From Ptiloglossa arizonensis (lineage: Eukaryota; Arthropoda; Insecta; Hymenoptera; Colletidae), in the NCBI RefSeq assembly GCF_051014685.1, contig NC_135054.1, positions 10,110,001 through 10,174,000 of the forward strand: a DNA stretch of 64,000 nt. Direction: 5' to 3'. The first letter of the stretch is position 1; each line of letters starts with the position of its first letter. The translations under genes were made by a program, and so were the position numbers. The notes beneath the pieces were generated by a model. That model did not search any database, was not told the DNA's origin, and was given only the letters and a program-made list of their open reading frames with translations. Positions 24,845-35,518 of the stretch are shown piece after piece.

Positions 24845-25917
24845 TAGCTAAGCAAAAGTGTACGTACTCAAAGCTACGTTATGTTAGTACTTAATCGATC
24901 GATACTTGTAAATTTTACAGTAAATAATGGAATAAAAACGTCTAGAATTATTAGTCGAACATTCTATACGAAATGTAAAAAAAGTTCTTTTTATTTTTAA
25001 TGGCAGTACATAATAAATTTAATGGAAACAGATATTTGATGCTACGTTTACAGTTTTGCACTCTAAGAATATTAGATGAAATACGAAATAAATAGCAGAG
25101 GTACGTTACGTATCGTAAACAGACGTTTGTGTGTCGCATTGTTGTTACGAAGTAACTCTAGTACAATTTAGTTCGGTCTAGCTAGCGTTTTGAAAGGTCA
25201 AACGCAAAGTAAAGCTGATTAATGGGGATGAAAAGGGTGCTACCATTTCCCTCTGTAACAAAGGATATTCTTTGTGAAAAATTGTAGAAGAGTGTCAAGC
25301 GACTCGCACAACTCTGGCAAAAATTAGAAAAATGTGTATGTTTGCTCCGATAACAAGTAAAAATGGAAGATCGCAATGTACTACCGAGCGAGGGGCTCGT
25401 AAAATTACAAGAGTAACTCGGTTAGAATCTCAGTAAACAAAAGAATCGCAGCTCAGGAACTCGGTATAAGTGGCAATGAGTGACGATAGTACATCGTGTT
25501 TTAAAAAGAATCTGAAAGCAAAGAATAGAAAGAAAAGAACACTTTCTTCGAAAAAAAATATAAACTTAAGAAAGCGGTTTGTTAATTTATACAAAAAATA
25601 AATAACTGATGACTCAAAGCGAGAGTTGTACGATCTGGCGAGACAAAAATAAATAGATCCGAATCAAATGGAAGATCCTGGTATTGGAGCCAAACATGAC
25701 AAACGAACAATTTATCCAAAGTTAAGCAAATAATGAAATTTTTAGGTGGTTGGATCTTCTGTTGAGGTTGTTTCACCTATAAAGAAGTAGTCTCTTTAAT
25801 CAAAATTGAAGGTATTATGCGTACAGAATAATTTTAGAAAAGAATCTATCAGTGCACACCATATTTAATGTAAAATATACAAGTATTCACGTGCTTACAC
25901 TTTTGCTCATCACAATA
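24845..25917 (+). mobile_element. Decayed Tc1-like DNA transposon with terminal inverted repeats
   Basis: The left end carries GCAAAAGTGTACGTAC (from 24852) and the right end, read in reverse, GCAAAAGTGTAAGCAC (25906 leftwards). Further in, ATACTTGTAAATTTTACA (24902-24919) on the left matches ATACTTGTATATTTTACA in the reverse of 25869-25886. The left arm has about 30 extra bases between these blocks. TA dinucleotides stand near both ends. At about 1.07 kb the element is shorter than typical Tc1 elements because the 3' half of its transposase is missing. It is a non-functional relic. Confidence 0.82.
25222..25777 (+). pseudogene. Tc1-like transposase, N-terminal and first catalytic region, broken
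   Basis: Tc1 transposases bind their terminal repeats through two N-terminal helix-turn-helix domains and cut and paste DNA with a DD34E catalytic core in the nucleus. Here a plausible start at 25222 (MGMKRV) is followed by a stop at 25285-25287. The HTH region continues in several frames through KSVKRLAQLWQKLEK, KITRVTRLES, VNKRIAAQELGISG and LSSKKNINLRKRF. The clearest block is 25625-25687, VVRSGETKINRSESNGR, which aligns to the family's WSDETK-NRFGSDGR region. The first catalytic Asp is replaced (SGE for SDE) and the Trp before it is Arg. At 25745-25777 GGWIFC-stop-GCF matches the GGxxMVWGCF motif, with its Trp now TGA. Everything beyond, including the second Asp and the Glu, is absent. 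At least one frameshift lies between 25590 and 25625. Identification rests on motifs recalled from the family, and I consider it strong. Confidence 0.85.
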
Positions 25918-28900
25918 TGTTATACAAAATTGGTTACACTCGTTGTATTTAACGTTGTGTCAAATATGAATAATGCATACATTTTTACGAACAATTAATG
26001 TATTTTTCTATATGAATAATAGTTACAGATATATGTGATATAGTAAGGAAATATTTGAATATATTATTATATATATATATTTATGAAAATGTAAATACCA
26101 TTCGTATTTGATATAATTCGAAGTGTATTTAGCGATTTGTCACACTGCACGTACAACGTTCTGTGTTATTTTATAGCGATACTTGACTCGTTAAGAGTTT
26201 ATACTGCAGCGTTGAAAGTGACGCAAGTGTCTCTATTATATCGAAAGTCGCTAATTTCATAAAGAAGCGATAAAAAAACGGAACAGTTTGTCGGGAAGGG
26301 TTCCCAGACTTTTTTACAGTTTCAGGTATAACGCGAATTTAATTATTTCGGGTTGGCCATTCGTTGGCGGGGAATAATTGTCTAAAAGTCAGCGGAAAGT
26401 TTCAGCCATTACGTTATGAATCTAACTGCGCATTTGATATTCCCACGGAATGTTCGAGGTGGAATTGGATGTCTAAATAAATAAAAACACGTTGGCGCTG
26501 GAATGAATTTTCCGCACGGTTTATTCGCAAAAAGCTATACACTGTACACAAACAACACGAGTGAAGAGCGAATTGAAAGAACTTCTGTCATTCGTGACTC
26601 AATTAAATAGTGTGCAATTTATGCACGACTTCGGTGTCTGCGTTTCACGAATATTTTCACGAATAAATGTATACGGAAGGGAAGCTTTAATAATTTGGGA
26701 TAAACAAAGACGTTGTTACTATACGCGATTGTATAATATTTGCCTAAGAAACTGGAAATTTATTTTTGTAATTCGAAAGCTACTCGGGTATGATTTCCAC
26801 GGTCAAAGACCAAGCTTCGTCGCGAGTGTAAATTAACAACACGGTGCAATTTAGTTGCTATTGATGGCAAAAATTTGATACCGGTGTTCTTTGTCCTTTG
26901 GACGTAAAAGTCCCTTAAAATGTTACCGGAGGAAAATTGCTTTTTCCAGATTTAATAAGGGTATAGCTTTCGTGAACGACAGGACAAATAATTTCATAGA
27001 ATGCATTGGTATTTAGTGTGCCGCGGCGGCTACTGATTGCAAAAACTGTTTAAATTTTATTATTGAAATGTGATTAACTGCGTTTGCTTTATGCCGTTCG
27101 AAATTCTTTTGAAGTTTAATGTAACAAAAATTCGGTTTCACCGCTACTGGAATTAATTCGCACGATACTGGAAAGCGTTTTAAAAATTTAAATTCATCGC
27201 GTAAAAATAAACCGCTGTTTGAAATTGTAATAACCGAACGTGTATGTTCGTATAAAATTATTGTTAAATCGATGTCGAGAGTAAATTCTAAAAATAGACG
27301 AAGAAAAATATACAGGTTATCCCGGATTTTTTTCTGATAAACTGCAAGCTTTTAATCCATTGGCAAAAATAAAAAAAAATGTTGTATAAAGTTAGAACCA
27401 AATATTTTGATTTTTACTTACGGAGAGCTATAAAACAAAAGTTTTATTGCGCAGAAGTTCATGCGAAGAACTAGCGCGAAAAATTAAAAACATAGTTTTC
27501 GAAACTTGAACAAATTTTCCGAAATTTTATAGCGCAATAAATTCCACCACTCATCCTTTTGAACCTTGTGTCGGAGTACGACATTTTGAAACGAGGAATC
27601 AAGAACACTAATTATTTTTTATTAAAAAGAATCTCGGTAAAAACAAAAATTGAAATAAAAAATTATTCATTAGACATTAGGAGCAAATTCAACTCTCAAA
27701 AAATTCTTTCAGAAAAATTTATACGATACATCTGACGATGCTTGAAAACGGCCTGAAAGATATAATAATAATTTATTTACAACGACCAAGGATAAATCTA
27801 TCATATTTTCGAGGTCAAGCGATTCGAAAACTTGTCAAAGTTGAACTGAAAATTTCGGTTTCTGAATTCTACGCATACCGAGTATCTTTAATTCGTTTCA
27901 TCTCGAAACAACCAGAGAAGTGGATTTCATTGTATCTGAAAAACAAGCGCGAGAAATTTCGCGTTTAACCAAAGAAGAAAAGATTTCCGCTTATTCTCTG
28001 GGGGGGATCTTAAGAAAAGCTGTGAACATTTCTGGGCAACTTCCCTGACAAACTTACCGTACTCCTTTTCAAAGGCGCTTCCCTCTGAGTTTCGCTTCGT
28101 AAAGTTTTACCTTGACCCACCAGCAGGTCGGGATGAAGTGCAGTGAGAATGTGCGCAACTGGTTGGCTGACAACTTTCCCGACACGTGAGAATTGCAGAT
28201 GCTGCCGCGGCTCTTGCTTTTAAATGTCTCTGCGAAGCTGTTAGCCGTCGTGCTCGTTTCTTCTTTGCCCGCTGGTCTTTTCTTTTTTTGCTCGAGGCGT
28301 TCCTAACGAGTCCACGAACTTGCGAGCGAGAAACGAACAAAATACGTTGCGATTCGTTTTGTTATCGGTATCGTAGGATCGATGTTTCGATAAATATTGT
28401 CAAAGTTACTTCTACGTGGCCCAATGTTTTTCAAAGTGCAGACGTTTTACGGTCCGATGGGAGATGCGGAAAGAAAATTTCTCATCGTCGGAACATTGAG
28501 AATAACTCGATCGTGGGAATTTTAAAACTATAAGAGTACAAGGTTCGATCGAACAAAAAAAGAAAAAGAAATAACGAGACTAGGTCTGTAACTCCGTATT
28601 TATAAATTTTAAATATTAATTACGATCGTTTTTAAAATAGTTCTCTTTCGAGGTGACATTCAGACGATAATCAAACCGAGTTTTGTAATGTTACGAAAGG
28701 TCAGTTCGCGTTTCACAGTCGTTTCTTTGTTTTCTTTCCTTACATTTGGTTCCCGAGCTACAGAGATCGACTCGTTTCTTCTTTTTCGTGTCGGACCTCA
28801 TTTATTTTTCTTGTATCGCTCTGAACCTCCACTTATTATTGGAACCTCAGGTGCAGACATTGTCTCGTATTTTTTTAAAGGGACGTCTTTCAACGAATTT

Positions 28901-29549
28901 TGATGTCACTTGTTTCCAAACAAAACAATAGAAGCTTTCGTTGATCGTTGGTTTTAATATAATTATTAAAATCATTGTATCAAGACTTGACGAATCATAT
29001 TTTCACTTTTAATTGTTAATTGAAACGATCGATACTTTATTCCAGCTATCTTTGCGAATAAGTTGAATAATTCTGAAGTACCAAAGTATTTTTCATAGCA
29101 CCGTACGATGAAAGTGCAAGTAGGGAAAACATCTTCGAATGGAATTTAGATTCAACGATCAGAATTTTTAGAAAAGCTCATTTCGCTATTGGCCAGGATT
29201 TCGTATCGTAATAGCATCGCTATCGTGAAAATAAAATTTATGGACGAAAAGATGGATTTCTCTCGTATCGAGAACATCGCTTACAGGCACCATAACTTGT
29301 AGTACACGGTGAGAGATAAATTTGAAAAGTTTGATAAATTATACAGAATTTTCTATTCGAAGATACTCGATTTTCGAAGAATTATACAATACGTTACACC
29401 GATGTATCTTGCCTCGCTTAATGTAAATTGTTCCTTTATCGACTTTTGGTTCTGCAAATTGAACGATGTCGTTTACTTTGTTTCATATATGTACTTGGTT
29501 CAAATGATTTTCCGGTGTCTTCGCAGAGAAATAAAACCCGCGAAATTCG
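25918..29549. other. Gene-free stretch
   Basis: No exon was recognised. Frames reach 91 codons (26561-26836) and 115 codons (28186-28533) without any known motif. The 28.1-28.35 kb part is GC-richer and could be regulatory. A (TA)n-like run lies around 26064-26082. A phrase at 27312-27336 (ACAGGTTATCCCGGATTTTT) recalls the ends of some insect repeats but has no partner here. Confidence 0.45.
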
Positions 29550-29780
29550 CGATTGGTGAAACGATTAACGACGTGCATTCTATCAGTCAGGAGTTTGAAT
29601 GCGTTTACGTTCGTGTGTAGTAGTATCGTGACGTCACAGATGCACGTATAGCTTGAAACGGATTCTGTCATCCAATCGGCAGATGGTACGTCGTTAATGT
29701 TCCACCAATCGAGGTGACGTCACAAGTGTACAGTGTACGATAATTCTCGCTTTCAAGTGACGAAGTCAAGACCACCAATC
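29550..29780. promoter_or_regulatory. CRE/CCAAT cluster with dyad symmetry
   Basis: Two full cAMP-response-element palindromes (TGACGTCA, each within GTGACGTCACA) lie at 29629-29636 and 29715-29722. CCAAT boxes lie at 29552-29556 (reverse), 29672-29676, 29705-29709 and 29775-29779, three of them within the 8-mer CACCAATC. CGATTGGTGAAAC followed by ATTAACGACGT (29550-29574) is nearly the reverse complement of 29688-29711. CREB/ATF factors bind the first motif and NF-Y the second, and the two commonly occur together in promoters. No coding exon is visible just downstream, so a promoter for an untranslated first exon, an enhancer or a decayed inverted-repeat element are all possible. Confidence 0.38.
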
Positions 29781-31844
29781 TATGTACTCGAAAGCAGGGC
29801 AGTGAATGAGCTGTATCGAGAGTAGACGAGACACAGTAACAATGAACGATTCGCGCATTACGTGTGTTCGGTGATCGAAGCTTCAATGCGATGTAGTACC
29901 CGTATCGTCGTTCGTTAATCATCAATGGAAAAATACCAATTTTTATATTTTGTATCGTACCTTTACGTGGGTATAATCAAGGGATTTGCGAGTTTTCTCG
30001 ATGAAAGTAAGTCGGAACACGATCTTGTTCGAACTGTTTTTTAATTGTGTCAATTAAATAGAACTTTTTTAATCAGTTTAAAATCGTTGTTGAACGACTT
30101 TTAAGTATGTGTAATTAAAAATGATTGGAATAAATTCGTAGTGTGATTTATTTTCATCGAAAGAACATCACCAATCCGTTGCTTTAATACAAGTATTAAG
30201 ATATAAGGAAAACATACAAATTTTAATTTTCGTTAAAGAATATTTTTAATTCTTCGTTTGCATATTCGCTTAAACACACTTGATTTTCAAATAACTCGTA
30301 TAGTAATTATAATAGACGATTTGCGTTGTATAAAAAAATGCACCGTTCTATTAAGAAAGGAAATGCAGTTGCATCGTTGCACTTGCAGAAAAATGAGATC
30401 ACAGGAGCTTCGACGTTCGTATATCACTCTTCTGTTTCTATCGTTTTTTTCTATCTATAGTTAAAAGATACGTACGATTCGTTTCAGTTTCTAGAATCGT
30501 TTTGGAAAGTGTGTCGAAGCTTCTGAATTATTTAATTTTCCAATCGAGGTATTTGGGTCAATTAGTTTCACTACCCCACACTATTTGTACGTATCCATTT
30601 TCTCGTCTTGATCGTTCCTGATTTTCAATCCCTCTGATGAGGTTGGAAGCTGCGTGAGAAGAAAATTGAAAGTTTACAGCGAGACGGGAAAAGTTGGAAG
30701 CCAGGGGAGGGGATAGGTCGCCGTAAAGGAAATTTCAAAGTTTCGCAATTCTTTACGCGTTTGAGGGAATAGTAAATACGATAGGTAGCGATGGTTGCGT
30801 CTGGTGGTCGAAGAAGATTTTCGCGAGAATACGGTTGCAAATTTGTGACGACGTAATAAGTTTTTGGAGGCGTAATTTTTAAAAGGACAAAACTTTGCAA
30901 TTACTTTCCGTAAGTACGAAAACGTATCGAACGAAACAGAAACGAAACTCACTGTACACTACGAGAACTGTTTTTCGTGGATTACCAACATTCTTATTCA
31001 ATTATTTCGAATTTCTATAACATCAGGGAAGTCACTTTCGATAAGGTCGCTCTCGTGGGAGAATTGAAATAAATGTTTTCATTATATCGCGTATGCATCG
31101 CGCGTTAATACAGTGTGTCCAGTAATTCGTAATAAAACTGAACGCACAAAGTGGTATCTGAATTGTACGAGAAATTAAATGTAACAACGCGTTCGTGTTA
31201 TCGATCGAAAATTATATTGGCTCGTAGATGTAGGAATTAGGGCATCGCTTTCGTACTTCCGTTAAATTGGCGAAAATAACTTGTTTTCCCATCCGCGCGT
31301 TCGAATTTAAAGCGCAGAAATACTGCGAGGTGACACCTAAAGGGAAACTGATCTTGAAATCGTAAATACGTCAGATTAAGGATTTACTCGTTGCAACGTA
31401 TGTTTATTTTTCGCGATTAAGGTGAAAATCTCGTAATTGCCGGTGAGCAGTGCCAACAACAGCGATCCTTGCGCCTGGTCAATATTGCGCGTAACGTCAC
31501 CGTATAATTTCACTTGCCAAAATGGATACGCGATTTCGATTCCGATTCACCGGCCCGTTCCGTAGGCGTGGTTGCACTGAAATTTTTATCGGGTTTACCT
31601 CGTAGCTCGACGATAGCAAATATAATTTTACACCCATACGGAATAGCGAGCCGCTCACGCTGAACGAAATGAATTTGAAAAAAAATATTCATCCTACCGT
31701 CGAAACGTTTTTCGGTGTGATTCAATGGCGGAGAATCGTTGTTTAAATGGAATAATTTTGTTTGATGTTCGCCCGAATTGCGAATCGTTTGTCACGTTTA
31801 GCGGGGAAAAAATTCTTGTTTGCGTTCTCTTAACCAAGACAGGG
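29781..31844. other. Gene-free stretch
   Basis: No gene was recognised; frames are 92 codons or fewer. ACAGTGTGTCCAGTAATTCG at 31109-31128 recalls a common repeat end but stands alone. The sequence is otherwise AT-rich and unique. Confidence 0.5.
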
Positions 31845-31862
31845 TTTTTTTTTTTTTTTTTT
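31845..31862 (+). repeat. Poly-T run
   Basis: Eighteen uninterrupted T residues; no associated element was recognised. Confidence 0.92.
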
Positions 31863-32589
31863 AAATGTTTGAACGATTCTTAATCGAAATAGTAAAAATG
31901 AAAGGACAATTGCGAGCAGTACATCGACTCTTAAATAAAGATTTGAGTATGCTGACTGATTCGCAGTATTTTTCTCTGAAACGAGATTGTCGATAAAGCG
32001 AACCAGAGACGGGAAAAATTGTATTCAAATAATGGATGAATAGATAAATACACCGTAAGCTATTGATATGCAACGTTTATTCGACGGAACGATCGTACAG
32101 ATACATTTTTATTTCTTCGATACAAAGCACAAATTTATTGCACAGTCTAAATTCAAGTTTCTATATAACGAATAAAAAATTGTTTATCATTTATACGTTA
32201 TCCGGAACTTGTATCCAGTTATGAATTTCACCTATCAATGAAACAGCCTCGATGATCCTGGTTTTAGTCTTCGGTTATTTAGTTGGCTGTAGGTTCGATT
32301 AAAATGTTCGAATAAGTTTTTCGTTATTGTTTTTACACGTTTAAATTATATTTACTTTAATTATGGAACGTTCCGAAACTCCGAGTCGATCAAAGACGTT
32401 TAACTTTAAATAAATGCTAAATAATGTAAATAATTTCAATGTACTCTACATTATTGACTTCACGGAGGTAATCAAATTTTCTTAAACGAAAAACGGGTAG
32501 AAAATCTAAACAATATCGATCATAGTATTTTTCTCCAAATGTTTGCAAATATTCGAATATGAAACAGCGATAGCAATTATAAGCAACCA

Positions 32590-33060
32590 AACTATTGTTT
32601 CTTTCCATCCGGAATAAATCTTCGTCCGCGCAGGTGTTTTTCGTCGTTGAACAATTCTCGAGTACCTCGCGTAATTGTTGCAACTATACACTCCAGGGTT
32701 ATCGGTCTCTGCCACGAATCGCAGAGTTCGTTAAACAGTATCTCTCGGCCCGTGAAAAGCATCGCGAGCTTTCGTCGTGGAACGCTCGCGCGTCTGCCAA
32801 ATTCAACGCGCGATTTAACCAGCGTTGCAACGAACGCAGCTGCGTTTCTGTCGAAAGATGACAAGCCAATTAAACGGCGCGTTATGTCTTCTGAGCGCGA
32901 TCATTACGAGCCGCGAAACGTCATTAGTAACCGAAGCAAAGAACCGTGGTGACGCGTATTTGCAATTTCTCGAACGCTCCCCGGTGCATCGAGCGACAAC
33001 GCGTGGGTGCATTCTCACATAGTTGCATGACCTGGCTGCACCAGCGTGCGTCCCGCGTTT
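32590..33060. promoter_or_regulatory. CpG-rich block, possible regulatory region
   Basis: CpG-dense sequence with seven or more overlapping frames on both strands (up to 105 codons), which is what high-GC DNA with few stops gives by chance. No domain was recognised. A promoter, enhancer or untranslated exon is possible. Confidence 0.2.
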
Positions 33061-33344
33061 GTCCGGTGTAAGTGTTGGCAAGTTTCGAAAACGGTACAAT
33101 AGAAGACACGGCGAGTTGGTGATTCTGCACAATGATACCTGCGGGCCTCTATAGACGGACAGTGACTCACGACCGATTTAAATAGACTTCGAATTGCGAA
33201 GACAATTAAATTCTCCAACTGTTTCCACGTTGATGAATTTCATTCTCAGAGGTTCGCTTAGTTCGTACGTCAGAGTATATCCACTAGATAAGAAGTTTTC
33301 CACGTTCTTTGTAAGTAACATTTATTATCGCTGACATATTCTTC

Positions 33345-33815
33345 CTAATCCATTAGTATTAGTGTCTTGTGCAGAGAACATTTGAAACATTCTTTCCAAG
33401 TATTAAAGTTTATTCGAGTGTCGTGCGATTTTTAAGATACGAAGCGGAGACCCGAGTTAAGTGCACTATAATTATTCTATATCTTTTTTATAACGTTACG
33501 AATACAAAGATTATTGTATCGAGTGATAATTGACTCGATTTCCAATTTACTTTTTTACGTTGTTACGATTTTTTACCGAAGGAAACGTTTCTAGAAGTTT
33601 ATCGTACTTTTGTCGTTATTCTACACTGTACGCTACACAAGTGTCTCGATGGTATTAGATACTTTTAGGTGCCAATGTTCTATTTGTAGGATACGTTGTA
33701 ACTTTAAAGAAACATTTCTTGCTCTGTTTGATAAAGTACTCTCGGTTGCAACATATAGAATATAAACATGAATTTTGAAAATAGAAGAGCAACAATCGAG
33801 TATTTGATAAGGTAA
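33345..33815. mobile_element. TTAACCC-ended short element, copy A (diverged)
   Basis: This copy aligns with copy B at 35.0-35.5 kb. Shared landmarks in order are an end-like CTAATCC...GTAT, TTATTCGA, GATTTTT, GAGTGCA/AGTGCA, a TTCTATTTGTAGGAT block (33679-33693), TATAGAATATAAA and a right end GTATTTGATAAGGTAA. The copies differ heavily, so the insertion is old. It carries no coding potential for a transposase. Ends are inferred by comparison. Confidence 0.45.
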
Positions 33816-34489
33816 TTTGTGTACTGAGTAATTTCTCGGGAATAAAGACTCATATGTGCACGATTAAAATTAAATAAAGACGAGGTGATGCAAATACAAT
33901 AAAACAATTAACAATTTTAACGCGAATGAACGAAAAATCGAAAAAGTATCGAAATCTACAAGCCAATAAAAACAATGCCGACGAATTAATCGTTTCATTG
34001 CCCAATGACAAGTAGTAGGAATTATTTTCCAACAATTTTACCTACTACAAATGTACGTGAAAATGAATGAAAGAAAAAATGTTACACAATTGTTCCACCA
34101 TTTGTTTCAACTCGAGCATCTAAAATGATATTATTGTATCACCTAAACGATGTTACTATAATCGAAAAGATTACCCAGTTTTCCTCGGTTTAGAGATTAC
34201 TCGGTGGCGCGTTCAAAATCTTCAACGATAAAAGTTTCAAACTTGAAATTAATCTTCGTAAAGAATCGGAGCAAGAAGAAACGAGTGGCGCGAAAGTGTG
34301 GAGGAATTCTTTGATTTATGGCGAACGTAACAATGGCGGGCGGAAAGATTCGAAATACTAGGATAATTTCTACCCCGTCATCAGGTTCATAAAGGTAACA
34401 AGGAACCCGGTCTGATTTGTGCTAACAATAGCCAAAGTTCATCAAAACGCGTTGAATGCAACGCACGGGATTGGGAAATTTTGAAACTC

Positions 34490-34765
34490 CTCTAGCTCTG
34501 ATTCCGGACGATTCTGGATCCCCATGTTGGCTCATCAGTCACACGTGACTGTATAATGTCCATTACACGCGGAACTGGCGAATGGATTAAGCAAATCGGC
34601 TCACGACGCGCGTAACATGCACGTACGTTCACGTAGATGCGTTTCCCTCGTGCACGTATACGGTCACACACGCGCGGCTGCCCGCGTGTACACACACCTG
34701 GCCGCGTGTATCGTAGGCCACAGCACCGGTTGCACCTAGTATCGGTTAGAATTTCCCAAGCCACA
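34490..34765. promoter_or_regulatory. CpG- and CACGTG-rich block
   Basis: A short GC-rich block with an E-box CACGTG at 34542-34547 and many alternating CACACG/GTGTAC/CGCGTG words, which have Z-DNA-like pyrimidine-purine alternation. A 90-codon minus frame crosses it and shows no domain. The role is unknown; it may be regulatory. Confidence 0.22.
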
Positions 34766-35034
34766 ATAATTTTAGATACCGGTGACCATAAATATCTTTC
34801 AGTCGGTTGGTAATTTTAGGCCGCACTCTGTAGTCTCCTTGAATGCGGCAAACAGAGAATAGCTGCTTTCGAGGGCACGAGTTGCATCGGGTGCATCTTG
34901 CCCCGGGCGACGTCGAAGTTCGAGACGCTACTAACGATTGTCTGCGAGCTCTCGATCATTTCACGCGAGTATTGTCGCAAGTGGAACTACTTGCTCCTTT
35001 GAACGAAAAATAAAATTCTGTCGGCCACGATACG

Positions 35035-35518
35035 TTAACCCGCTTGGTATCAAATTCTTATTTAGAGGGCGTTCGAATACAGTTCTTCACTTGTGCTAAC
35101 ATTTATTCGAATATCACGTGATTTTTCAATTACGAAAACGAGACTCGAGAAGAGTGCATTGTAATTTATTTTAACCCTTTTAGTAACAGATTGTAGATAA
35201 ACAGAACGTTATATTCAGCGGTATTCGATTTTTATATTTTGGAATGTTCCGAGACTATCGTTCGTAAAAGTTTATCTTACGGTATTAAGCTTACGGTAAT
35301 GTTTACTGTTTTATTTTCCATCTTTTAGTATCGATATTATACGATACTTCTAGGTGTCTACTAGACACCTATAAAATACTTCTTATTTGTAGGATCTGTT
35401 ATAATTTGAAAAAATTATTATTCGTGTTTATTAATGGATTTTCGAATGAAGCGTATAGAAAATAAATACCAGTTTCGAAAAAAGAAAAATAATAATAATT
35501 CGGTACTTAACGGGTGAA
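35035..35518. mobile_element. TTAACCC-ended short element, copy B (most complete)
   Basis: The left end TTAACCCG...GTATCAAATTCTTATT (35035 onward) matches the reverse of the right end, TTCACCCG...GTACCGAATTATTATT (35518 leftward), at roughly 20 of 27 positions. The right TTAA has become TGAA. TTAA with CCC termini is the signature of piggyBac-superfamily insertions, and at about 484 bp without a transposase frame this would be a MITE. A 9-bp hairpin (TAGGTGTCT / AGACACCTA, 35351-35371) lies inside. Copies A and C support it as a dispersed family. Confidence 0.55.

Noticed and set aside
27312..27336. Phrase resembling a common insect repeat end (ACAGGTTATCCCGG)
   Set aside because: No matching opposite end or coding relic was found nearby; the similar phrase at 31109 is also alone.
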